A stretch of 64,000 nt of DNA, taken from NCBI GenBank assembly GCA_905250125.1, contig CAJNOL010000304.1, positions 1 through 64,000 of the forward strand. The letters are read 5' to 3'. Made by a program: the position numbers and the translations under genes. Shown one piece after another: positions 11,710 to 24,500 of this stretch. Source of the stretch: Rotaria sordida (Eukaryota; Rotifera; Eurotatoria; Philodinida; Philodinidae). Numbering within the stretch: position 1 is the stretch's first letter; each line of letters starts with the position of its first letter. The notes under the pieces are model-generated. The model searched no databases, had not been told where the DNA came from, and was given only the letters and a program-made list of their open reading frames with translations.

Positions 11710-14700
11710 ATGGCAACAGCCAATCGTTTTCAAACTCGTGTATTAATCCCTGATAAAACTTCATTAACAGATAATGAAATTCGTCTTAATTCACTATTAG
11801 AACAAGCACAAACATGTTATCATACATTAAATGATCTTCAAACAACGGAATATAATAATAATTTATTACGAGAATCTAAACTTGACATATGGTCATCAAA
11901 GATGTTTGAAAAAATAAATGATTTATATAAATCATGTTTAAATGATTTAAAACAATCATATGAACAATTAAATTTATTTCAACGATTAATGATAAATATA
12001 TTAAATAATGAAAATGAAAATAATCTTGATGGAAATAAATTATTAACTATTGAACAAGAAATATGTATATTAAAATGTTTAACATATCAACTTGATATAA
12101 CAAAAGTTAAAATTGAAGGAAAATTAAAATTAAATAAATATTCTGATAATGATGAATGTGAAATATCTATTGATGATAATAGTTATCAAAATAAAATTAA
12201 TCAAGAAAATAATAAAAAAGATTTTATTTGTCGAATTTTAGTACATACAGATATAATTAATAAAATTAAAAATTTACCACTTGTTCAACAATTTGTTAAA
12301 ATGACAACAGATCAAATTAATCAAACAACACCTGAACGAATTTTAACAATTATAGGTAAATAGAAAAAGAAGAAATTTTTTTTCTAAATTTTATTTTTTT
12401 TTATTTAGGTCCTGATTATTTAGATGTTATTGAAAAAATACTTTGTAGTATATATTCATCATCATTAAATCAATGTGAATTACGAATTCTTCTTCATCAA
12501 TCATATGCACCATTAATACTTGGAAAATTAGGTGATCGTTCAAAAATTTTACGTGAAAAATATTCATTACATACATTAACTATTCATCCAACATGTGCAC
12601 CACATTCAACTGAACGTGTTCTTCTTATACAAAGTTTATCACCTGAGAAAATACTTTCTTGTCTACAAGAAATATTTATTAATATTAATCAACATACATA
12701 TGATGGTGATGATATTTTACTTTATAATGAAATGTAAATAGAATATACATTTATTTATTTATCTTATGGAAAAAAAAGAATTTCGAGAAGATCAAATTTT
12801 TATAAGGTGTGCCGACTACTCAAAATTTAAGCAAAAATTTTTTCTAGCGTCTTTTTCTGTCACAGTTGGATAGTAGAGTCCATCGGATCTTAAACTTTTG
12901 AGCCTAGACTCGGTTTATTCAACGTTTTTTTTTCGATCCGAATTCGGTCGAACCGTACTTTGATGCTTTCCATGAAATTTCCTAATCGAAATAGGATAGA
13001 CGCCTCAAAGTTACGAGCCACAGTTTTTTTGACTCTTTATATTCGATGACTAGTACATCCTATACATTTCTCAGACGAGTTATCTGAGAATTGTGTAGGA
13101 TAGAGCTCTTCGAACTATCTATAAAAATATTGTTTTTGACATATTCAAACGATGTTTTCGTAATGAAAATTAGATAATCATCAGAACTTTAGTTTGAAAT
13201 AAAATGAATATTACATATAGAACTAATATAAAAATCTCTATCGGATAGTTTACTAAATACTTAAAGAAAAATTTTAAACTAGAGAGAAGCACAGGCCAGA
13301 GTATTCGAAAATAACAGTGTGGTGATGTAAGGACCAAAATTTGATGAAGATTAGTTTTAAATATTGAATATACTATTCAATGCAGATTTTGAATATGATA
13401 TTCGTTTCCTTTGAAATTAACATTCTGATGGTTAAAACCGTATTTATGATGTTTTGCTTTTATATGGGAACAAAAGTTAAATGAGTTTTAACAATCGAAA
13501 TGTTTCTATTTTATCTAAAGTTATTTATAATGAATAATATTTATGAAGTTTGTTTTGTAGAAATCAAACCTTCATGATGACACCTATCAAATGAAAAAAA
13601 GAAAACATATTGCTTAATCACAATAAACATTCGATAAGTTTACTTTTCGAATGATATTGTACAACAGACGATCAACGAGGGAACCTCTTCAAGTGTAAAA
13701 TCACTTTTTACTCGAGACTATTGTCAAAAACTAAAAATCTCATATCTCGGTGAGATTTTGTTCTGAAATTTTTCATGGAATCTAGTTTAGTTCAACTGAA
13801 AAATTTGATATCTCAGTCGACGATATCCATGAACAGAAAACAAGTTAGATTTTTTAACCGCTCACAAGGAAACATTCTGAAAATGTTCGTATATTTTTGA
13901 GCTGATATTTCGCCTATAAGTAGATCTTGCTGAACTATGAAAAGTTCTCAAAGAGCTTGTGTCCATGGGGCGTTTTGTTGTCGAGAATCGGCAACGAACG
14001 CCACATGGATACAAACATTTTGAAGCTTTTTCATAGTTCAAGAAGGCTTACTTACACGCAAAATATCAGCTCAAAAGGATACGAACACCTGGGAATGTTT
14101 CCTCATTAGTAGAGTCTATTTAATGACAATAGTCTCGAGTGAAAAGCGATGTTAGACTTGACGACTTCCACTTGTAAAACTTAATTAGGGAAGATTTTTA
14201 TGACATATATACAATTTTTTCGAAGTTCGTGAACTAATTGTTTCATAGGATATGTTCTTTTTAAAACAAATATCAAATGAAAGTCTTTTATAAAACTATG
14301 AAAAAAAAGTTCGGATCCCATGGTAAAGTGTATTCGTCATTTAGATTTTACTCCACAAATTTTTTGAATCCGGACTTAATCGAACCGTACTTTGATAATC
14401 TTGATGAAATTTTCTAATCGGAATTGGATAGTTGCCACCTCAAAAATAAGAGATACTTTTTTTGAGTGCTTTTTGTATTAGATGATTAGCGCATTCTACA
14501 AAATTCTCAGATGACTAGAGCCGAACAGATCAAAAATTTTCGAACCCGAACGCGGTCGAGTCTGGAATCAATTCGATGAACTCTAGTTGACACGTTCAAG
14601 TTACAATATAAATGTGCATAGTATATACTAATATTTTGATTAATTTAGTCTGATTAAATCAGAACTATCTACTAAATCTATTTAAATAGAAAATGAACAA

Positions 14701-15247
14701 GAGTAAAATTTTAATTTAAAGATAATATATTATCAATAATTTTCTTTAATATTTTTCTAGTAATTATGATTCTTCACTTGCTCATGAATATGGTGGTTTT
14801 GCTTCATCTGAAATAATTACACGTTCAAATGAACAACATAATCAACATCATGAACAAAATGATAAATATGAAGAACAAGAAGATGATGGTATCCGTCGTT
14901 ATTCAGCATTTGATGCTTGGAATGGTTCAGTTGAAGCTGATACAGATCATGAATTTTCAATAGTTAAACTTAGTGATGATTCAATAATCCGAGAATTTTG
15001 GATAAATCATGGTCAATTTGGTGCTTTACTTGGTCCACATGGTGTACGTATTGCACAAATTCGTTCACAATGTCGGACAGTTCGTATTCATACAGTAGCT
15101 GGTTCATCAATTGATACATGTTCAGTTAAAGTAATTGGACCTCGAGCTGATGTTAATCATGCTGTTACTTTAATAATGCAATCAATTAAAGAACATGATA
15201 GAAAATTTCCATTTAAACATCATCGTTTTAGTGGACGTTTAAGATAA
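11710..15247 (+). CDS. KH-domain protein, 485 aa, three exons
   Basis: Exons 11710-12355, 12409-12733 and 14761-15247 splice in phases 1 and 2 to give exactly 486 codons. The first 110 residues are helical and resemble the N-terminus of the second KH gene at 32290 (a Trp-containing helix, then YEQLNLFQRLMINILNN against YEQINRFRSTIVNLLN). Residues about 170-320 form a conserved middle region without a recognised name. The third exon encodes an acidic, His/Gln-rich linker and one type I KH domain (about 391-460) with the GxxG loop as GPHG, preceded by FGALL. KH domains bind single-stranded RNA or DNA; this one is closest in style to the poly(C)-binding/hnRNP K group. The start is the first ATG after a TTTGTCTAG acceptor-like string (11692-11700), so a 5'UTR intron or leader splicing is possible. 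Its 3' end faces the FHAD1-like gene with a 254-bp gap. Confidence 0.85.
12930..13080. repeat. direct repeat, left copy, in the KH gene intron
   Basis: About 150 bp that recurs in the same orientation at 14362-14515. Shared blocks include TCGAACCGTACTTTGAT, CCTAATCG against TCTAATCG, and TTCTCAGA near the end. The copies are moderately diverged and lie 1.4 kb apart, with the hairpin element between them. Confidence 0.65.
13686..14165. mobile_element. foldback in the 2-kb intron of the first KH gene
   Basis: The inner arms 13869-13983 and 13990-14106 are near-perfect in their layout around a few-base loop. The outer arms, about 13686-13740 and 14115-14165, share ACTCGAGACTATTGTC. The left side carries about 128 extra bases (13741-13868) that the right side lacks, so it looks like a hairpin that later took an insertion or lost part of one arm. 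The open frame 13927-14109 lies in the hairpin and is not a gene. Confidence 0.8.
14362..14515. repeat. direct repeat, right copy, in the KH gene intron
   Basis: Partner of 12930-13080, same orientation. Confidence 0.65.
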
Positions 15248-15501
15248 AATCGAACAAAACTTTTCATTTCGTTCTCTTTAATGAATATTTATGTAGTGTA
15301 TATTAGTTTTTGTTCATTTATTGTTTCTATAAGACACACACACAAACATAAATAGAAAAAAAAAAAAAGAAAACAAAATATTTTCAATGAATATCACGAA
15401 TTATGTGATGTTAAAATATTTGTATCAGCATTATTCATCGTTGTTCTAAAAAATAGAAAACAAAATTTCTATTGAAAGAAAAAAACATTTGATTTTTATT
15501 T

Positions 15502-18500
15502 CTACTTAGATTGTAATTCAAGTAATTTAACTTTATGTGATTGTTCAGAAAGTGTATCTAATGCTTCATGTAATTCCTAGGAGAAAAAAAAAATTGATTT
15601 TTTATTAAGAAAAAACTTTTCAGTTGAAAACGAACTTGTTTTAATGTTTTAATTTCATAATTTTTTCGATTGAGTTTTTCATTCATATCTCGTTTTACTG
15701 TTCGAACTTTTGATGTTCCATCAGGTGGACAATGATGATGAAGTGTTGCTGTTGATCCACCACTACGACGGATTAATTCATTTGATTGAGATTGATCGGT
15801 ATTCTAAGAAGGAAAAAAAGCTTCTTTGGAGTTAAAATATGGAACTCATATGTATTCTTTAGCCTCACTATAATATCTTAAGTGAAAAATCTCTAACAGA
15901 CTATAGTTGTTTTCTAAGGATAATCGATCATTAATGAAACGATCTATCTTATTGTTAATACCATTCAGCGCCTTTTTCTATTGCTAAAGAACTCTAGGAA
16001 AGGAGTCTAAAGCCTTTTCGTTTGATATAGACACGTATTCAATAATCGCTGGTTCTAGAAGTGTAACAAACTCAAAGCTTTGGAATTTGATTTTATCTCA
16101 AAGGATCTTGTAAGATAAGATGAGATCAACAATGGTCTATTTTACTAGAGATACGACACAATCAAAAAATTTTCAGATTTGGGACCAAATTCTTAGTATT
16201 TGGATACGAATTTGATCTTGGAAATAAATAGTATAACTAGTTTGTAGACTGATAATGATCGCTACAATTAGAAAATTTCGAATAAAAACATACTCGACCG
16301 AGTTTAATTGATGAATTAAATCGTTTTTCTTGATTTAAATTATCTTGAGTTTCTTTAAGAGTATTTCGAAGAAATAATGCTTCATCATCTTTGGTTCGTT
16401 TATCAGTCTAAATTGAATAGACTTTTTAATATAAAATTTTTATTTAAAATTGAATTACTTCAAGATCTTGTAATAAAATATTTTTTTCACGTAATAAAAT
16501 TTCTGCTTGTCGTAATTTACCCAAATCTTTTTCATAATCACGTAATAATTCTTCTTTTCGTGTTAAACGTTCACGTAACATCTAAAATTATCATAATTAA
16601 TTATTGATTTAATAAAATTTTTTAAACAAATGTTTACTTCAATTTTTTGTATTACTATTTCATTTGTACGTTGTCGTTGTTGTAAAGCAACATAACGATC
16701 AGTTGATGGGAGAGTAGCTAGTGGAGTTACATTTAATAAATTATCATCATCAATATCAAGTATATTCATTAATTGTCGTGTAAATGTGTTTTGCTAGAAA
16801 ACAAAAGTAATAAGTTAAGCATGAAAATTTTAAAGTTTAAAATAGACACTGTTTAATATCTGATGAAAAAAAAAATGTTTCTATTTTCATGACGAAATCA
16901 CCTTAACACATAGGTTATTTTTCAAATGTCAATAACTTTCTTAAAAGACGACAAAACTTAAATCTTTTGTCATTTTTGAAGAGTCTACTTCAAGTTATCT
17001 TTGAAATTTGTGATCGACTTTGATAAAAATTATACTTATATATGAAAAACTAGAAAATAAAATGTATAACGAATCTTGATTTTGATCGATTCTAAGTGAT
17101 ATCTTTTTAACAAAATTTTTTCTCTACGATATATGAAGCAACATAGATAAAAACTATATTTTTCTTTGCTTTTAATATTGTCCTCCAAGATGGTCACATT
17201 CGTTTTATTTAATTTTATAGTTCGATTTTGTTCCGACAAGTGTACAGGTCGTGTATGATTTAAATGATGATCAAGCGAATCTTAATAAAGATTTCCTAAT
17301 TAAGAGTATAGTAGAAACTATGAAAGCATTCTTGTGATTATGAACTGATCGATTCTAACAGTTTTTTTTATACAATTCAACTAATCTTTTCAATTTGACA
17401 ACCTTGTATTGCCTAATTTGAAGATCTAAACGAAAAAATCCAATCACAATTTTTTCCAAAAGAATTTTTGTTTTCTCTTCTGGACAAATTTATACTTTTC
17501 GTGTACAGATTTAGCTTTAATAGCAAAGATAAATATGAAAAAAATAAATGGATCAATAAAGCTATATGATAATACAAAGTGAAGTTTATGCATGAATTTA
17601 TCAATATATTATATATAAATTAAAAGCTTTGATTTATTTTATAAAACAAGCAATCACTTAACCCTTCATTGAGGTCCTTCCTTCGAAACTTCATTGTTAT
17701 CCTGGGGTACGACTAGATGTATACGTAGAAAATTACAAAAAAATCGATACTTTTGTTTTATTTCAGCTGCTCATTTATGTACTACAGGCCTCTAAATCTT
17801 CTTTAACTGTAATTTCTGTCACAATGATTGACTTGTTCTTATTTGATTTTCTTTGGTGAAGACAAAGTCTTTTCTTTACATGTCTAGCAAGTTATCATTT
17901 GTTAATTTCTCTTAAATGTTTACAAACGCTTTAACGAATTCCTAAAATTCGAACGAATCGACAGACGTGATGTGATATGATTTTGATCAAAAAACAATCA
18001 CAAATTTCATATTGTATAAAGAAAATGTCAATCCTTACTATTAATGATAAACGTACAAACAAATCTATTTGGAAAGATACTTGGAAGAGACAGATTCAGC
18101 AAGATGAAAAATGATGCCTATAACACCGTTGGTGTTTCAGTGTCTATGTAGATCCACAGCTGTATTTTTTTTTTGACTCTTAGATTTACTCATGATTTCT
18201 GGTAAGGATATTATGCACTTACTAAAGACTAGACGAAAAGCTGTAAAATGGGTCTATTTGGACCGCACGATCATGGTTGTCGATATTTTCTAGATGTGGG
18301 AGGGCTTGAAAACTCGACAAAAGATGCTTTCATTTTCTAAGTGCTACAAGTGGTAACTGCTGGGAAGGGGCGAAGAAAGAAACTCGCCGTGATTCGGTTC
18401 CTCTCACAACAGACGACCTGCTATCAACCTGTCCCTTCCCAACCTTGTTGGGAAAAAATTAGACATTTTAGAAGGGAAAAGTTCAAACAAATAACATTTC

Positions 18501-21500
18501 TTTGAAGAAAATCAATAAGAAAGAAAAAACTTTTATGTCTAATGAGAAAAGATTATATTGATATAATTCAATGCAAAAAATTGATTTCTTAAAAAGAAAA
18601 TTTTTTTTCTTTAAAATCTTCTAACTTACTAATTCATCACAAGATTGTAATGAATTCATTGTTTCAGCATGTGCTGTTCTTTCTTCAATAATTTTTTGTG
18701 CTTCAGGTGTTTGTTCGGAATGACTTGTTGTCGATGATGATTGTCGTGTTGTTGTTGCTGTTGATTGTCTTTGTGATTGTTGATGAATAGAATTTGGTCC
18801 TGATGTTGTTGCTGTTGTTATTGTTAAATATGGTATGTCATTTGGTAAAGCTTGTCTTGCTCGTAATTCTGCTAATTCACGTTTAAGTAAAACAACTTGT
18901 TGTAAAACTTTTTCATATGATGGATTTACTGGTCGTAATTGTTCTAAAGATTTAATTCTTGCACGTAATTCATTTAATGCTTCACGTTGTCGTCCAATTG
19001 TTTGTTCATGTCGTTCACCTTTACATTGAGCACCAATAGAAATTAATTCATGTGTTATACGACCCTTAAGATTTAACAAAAAAAAAAAGAAAAAAAGAAT
19101 GGATAAATAGAACAATGAGAAAATTGAAATGTATACTTCATCATGATTTATTTTTTCAACTTGTTCAACAATTAAATTTTTTTCTTGAAGAGATTTTGTT
19201 AAACGATCAATATCAGCTTGACGTTGATCAACTAATAATTGATATTGATTTGCTAATATTTTAGATTTTCTATTAAATAAAAAAGACAAAAAAACAAAAA
19301 AAAACAAAATATTCTTTTTTACGTAATAAAATAAAATCTTACGATAAATTTGATTCTAATGTTTCAATTTGTGTTGATTGTTTATCAACAATATCACTTA
19401 ATTTAGATAATTTTAATCTTGTTTCATTTAATTCTTTAGTTTGTTCACGTATTGTTGATTCACTTTTTTCCAGAGCATATTTTTGTTTTTCACTTAATTC
19501 ACCTTGAACATCAGATAAACGAGCTGTCATACCAGCTAAATCTCGTCGTAATGAAACAATTATTTGTTCTTGTTCTTGTACACGAGATTTATAAGCAAAC
19601 AATTCTTGACTAAATAATAATAATCCAAAAAAAAAAAAGAGGTAAAAAAAATCTATTATAAATAGAAGCCAACCTGAGATCAGCTACAGGTGTAGCAAGA
19701 ACAGGAATGACTGTTTCAATAACTGGTGGTGATGATGTTGATGGTCTCCCTGGATAAATAAAACGAAAACAAATATTTTCATATTGTTTATTCAATAGCT
19801 TGAAAACATGTCGTATCGATCGGATAAAATTTTTGATAATTAGAAAAGGAAAACATTATTGTCAGCGCAAAAAAGTGTAAAATGACAGATTCTTTAAGGT
19901 TACTTCTTTCCCTTTTCCCGAGTTTTGTAGAAAACGGCTTATCAGAAAATTTAAAAACTTTTAGGGCTGATAGATCTTAATGAGTAGAGCACATGTTGTC
20001 TTCTATGAGATATTGGAATTATAATGGGCCAAAATGACTGCACTTTTCGTCCTCATTCCTTCTCCGAGACACTACGTTCGATAGAGATGAAAACTTTTTT
20101 TTTTACAGGTATTCGACACTATTCGGGATTGGTGATTTTTTTTAGTTTCCTTACATCGTTTATCCTGCTAGTAAAAAAAACCAATATATCAGACACATTC
20201 TAAAAACCTTTTGTTGTTTACTAAGATAAAATTCATAAAAGCAGCCAAAAATCACCAGAAGAATATTTTTTGAAATAAATAAAGAAATACCCATGTCAAA
20301 TAGTTTATGTGAAATAAGTTTCAGCTCGACACTTCTTACCATATTGAAGAAATGATGGCGAAAAAGTTCGTTTTTTGTAGAACACTTGATTTTAAGAAAA
20401 ATATAAAACAAAATTAAATTTCAATTTTCTTCTAATAACTACGCATTGTTTTTCTCTTTTTATCGAAGCTCCTATAAGTTTTCAACCTACGCCTATGTAG
20501 AAAAGGAGAAAGAAGGTAAAAAGTTGTCGATAGATGCGCAAATGACCGACGAACAAATGAAAGACATGCAGCATCCTTTACGAATTTATCATATCGCAAA
20601 CTAAATCGAACGATGTCTCATACCTCTCAACATGCGGCTCTAACTTGATCATAGGCTAAAAATGAAATAAGTATAAGATGATTAAATGCAAAGATGAAAC
20701 ATTTTGTTTTTTGTTCATCTTTCACATTTTCTTAATTTAAATTCTGAAAAATTAGACAATCAAGCTAAGTTCATTGAAGAGAAACCAAAATTTTCATAAA
20801 CTTTGTCCGAGGAAACTTATGATGCTTATCTTTTTGTTTTTAATAAATTAAATGAATTATATTTCTCTTCTACTTTGAAAGAGTTTATAAAAAAATCTAA
20901 ATATCCTTCGATTCCTATACGAAACTACCTTGATCATTTTCATTGAGATTATCAAATTGGGCTTGTAGTCGAATACGTTTTTCTTGTTCTTCACCGAAAT
21001 TTTTTTCTAATTGTACAATTGTTATTGAAAATTGTCGTACTTGATCTTTATAAACTTCAATTTGACGACTTAAAATTTCATATATAAAATAAAAATAAAA
21101 ATAAAAATCTTTGTTATTTTTTATTTTTAATTAAATCTAATTACTTTAACTCTTCAATTGTTGTATCTTTTTCTTTTTCTAATTGAATAAATTCTTCTTT
21201 TTGTGTTTCATTTATATTTGTTAATTGATTTTGTCGTTCATTCTAAAGAATATTTAACAATAAGAAAGTTGTTAGCATAATCTCTGTGAGATTAAAATGT
21301 GAAATATTGTTGCTAATCACAAAGATATTGTTTTATTTTGTCTATTTTGAGGCACATTTCTTCACCATCATTTTACTTAATCCTTTCGAAATGTAATCAG
21401 AAAGTAGTTTATATTTTATAACAAGACATTATTGACACAAGGTCTGTGACGTTCCAATGATTACGAATGTAACGGTTGTTAATGAGTCATTTCTAAAGTT

Positions 21501-24500
21501 TCTGTCATGTCTGTTGAGGAGATCCAGATTTTTATATCTATACTTTAACACTTCTTTAAGATCGTGTTTTATAGAACAAAACCGACAAAAAAAAAGAGTA
21601 TTAATCTACTTCTTCAGTTAATTGTTGTTGATATTCTTGTAATTTTGTTGTCAATTCATCAATTTTTTGAGTTGATTCAGTTTGAAGTATATTCCATCTC
21701 TATAGAAATGAAATGAAATTTATATTTAAAACGATTTTTAATAAATACCTGAAGATATTCACTATTTTCTGATTCTGCTTTTTCAAGTCGATCAGAAAAT
21801 AAACGTGATTGTTCATCATATTCTCTTTGTAATTGAGCTGTTTGTTCACGAAGTCGATCACATTCTTCATTAAAACGTTGCTGCCAAGTTGTACTAAAAT
21901 TAGAAAATTTTATAGTCAGTTTTTTGTTTTCATTATTTTTATTATTATTTTTTCATACTCTTTTTCTGTTGTAATTTGTTCTAATTCAGAACGAAATGTT
22001 TGTTCTCGAGATATTTGTTCAAGTGATAAATTTTCTTTTTCACGTTCAAGTTCTTCATATTGACGACGAATTAATGCTAAGATTTCATTGGTATCTATTA
22101 AGAATCAAAAATAAAATTTAATTAAAGAAAAAAAAAAAATATGAAAAATTTACATAAATCTTGTTCTTGATCATCTTGTTTAATAATTAAACTATTCAAT
22201 CCTGAAATAAGTTTAACATGACAATTAATAGCATTAATTGCTGCTTTTTTAAATATTCCAACAAGACTATCATCATCAGTTTCTTCAAGTTCAATCATTT
22301 GTTGACGAGCATGTAAAAGAATATGTTCTGTTGTTTGTTCTTGCATTGCATTTGTCTATTAAATATTTAATTAATGATTATTTATATTTATTTTTAACAT
22401 TAGAAAAACTTACAAATATATCAACAAATTTTCCAAATGAAATTCTAATTTGTTCATTTGACGATAAATATGTTTGACGTTGATGTTCGAATTCATTTCG
22501 AGATTGATTTAATTGTTGTTGAAGTTGTTGAATTTGTTCAATTATATCATGTTGATCTTCATCATATTCATCATTATCATCATCATTAGAAAAACAACGC
22601 CAAATATTGACACATAATTGATTATGCTTAAAAACAAGATATCGAATATATAGCATTGAAGTTTTTTTAAAAATACACAGTATTTCAAAAGTCTGCACAA
22701 AAATAAAACCTGAATATCTCAATGATGTACATGATATTTCTTTATAATTTGATTGTCTATTTATATTTAACATAGTTCAGATAAAATGATTGTACCTATC
22801 AATATTAGAATCAAAATAGACTTATCAATATAGCTAAATTTTAGTTATGTATGGTTGTAAAATGAAGATTGCCTATCGAATTTGATAGTAGAGACATTCA
22901 AAGATACTCTACCTTATCGTATCCGACAGGATAAGATAGACTAAGGCTTAGCAAATTCTTCTCAGTGAGGGTACAGAGTACGAAAAATGCTTATCCTGTA
23001 ACCTCTATTTGATAGCGAAGCGCCACATGAGTGTTATATTAAAGCTATCTCTTAACGCTTTTTTAGAATCGATATGATGACAGATTCAATACGTTTTGAA
23101 AACTCTTCAGTTATAATAGATTTGAAAAGTCGATGAAATTCATATTGTCTGTAAAAGTGTACTTGATATTATAGGATTCGGACTATTGAAAAAGTTTATT
23201 CTAAAGCTTACAACATTATGACGGAACTCAGTAAATGCTTTAATATGGATTCAAAGAAGTAATCCAATTCGATAAACTTCACTTTCATTAGACTTGATAT
23301 TACTCGAATTTTTTCTATAGGAACACATAAAAGAGTATATTTTTCAAAATGACTATTAATGATCAGATTCAATTGACAATAAAAATCGGTAAAGAAAACT
23401 TTAGGTAATATTGACTTTCAAATATTTAAGAGAGCGCTCATGAAAGCTCTCTTAAAAGAGTAATGGACTTATGTATTCTAGTTCTGTAAGATCATTTTGA
23501 ATAGTTGTTACAGATGATATTGTATAAAATCAGAATTTTAAAGAACATCGAATGAAATTATATAAATCATGTGAACTATTGAGAAGTTATTCATGTAGAC
23601 TTTTGGAACACTCTATATTTCGTTGGTTTTTTTTACTTTTCGTTGTGCATTAGCAAGATCAGATTTAAGTGTTGCTTCACTTCGTTGGATTTCTGCAAGT
23701 TGTCCACGTGTATGTTCACATTCTTGTTTTAATTTTTGTTCATTTTGATTAACTCTTAATAATTGTTTTTCTGTATCTTGTAATTGAGATTTAAGTCGAT
23801 TTATATTTTCATTTAATTCATTTATTTGTTGTTCAGCTAATTTAATTTTCTAAATTAAAAAAAAAAAAGAATAATTATTAGATTTTTATATATAAAGAGA
23901 TTTAATTCATCACAGAAAAAAAAATCATAAACAGACAAACACAAATAGAATAAGAATTTTATATTACGAAGACTTACAGCTTCTTTTTCTTTGTTATGTC
24001 GATCTTCTTCCGCACGACTACGATCTCGAAGAACGTTAAGCTATTAAAAAAAAAAGACATCAGAAATTATTTTCAATTAAATACTAATTAAAACAATGTG
24101 TGATTTACAATTTTATCTAAGGAAAACACTTGTGAAATTTTCAAATATTCTTCTAGCACTCACCGCTTAAAAAGAGACAAATGAGTGAGAAAAAACAAAA
24201 GAGATCATGCAAAAAAATGAGTTAATTTTTGTTTTCACCTTATATCCTACCTTGGATTGTAACGATTGTAATTTAAGATCTTTATCACGACTATCAGTTT
24301 TTAATCCATCGATTTCACGATTTAACTTTACTAAGCTTGATTCCTAAATACAAATAAAACATTAAAAAAAAAACCAAAAGTTTCTGAATATTATTTTGTG
24401 ATTATACTTTTGAATGAAGATCACGTTGAAGACTTGAAATAAGTCCCGAAGCAGTTTGTTTTTCTCGTTTTACTTTATCTAATTCAGCTCTTAATGTATG

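Noticed and set aside
13927-14109. 60-codon open frame in the KH intron
   Set aside because: It lies wholly inside the arms and loop of the foldback.
12930-14515. Idea that the direct repeats are LTRs of a retroelement
   Set aside because: The interval has no coding traces of gag or pol, no primer-binding site, and is only 1.4 kb filled by a hairpin.
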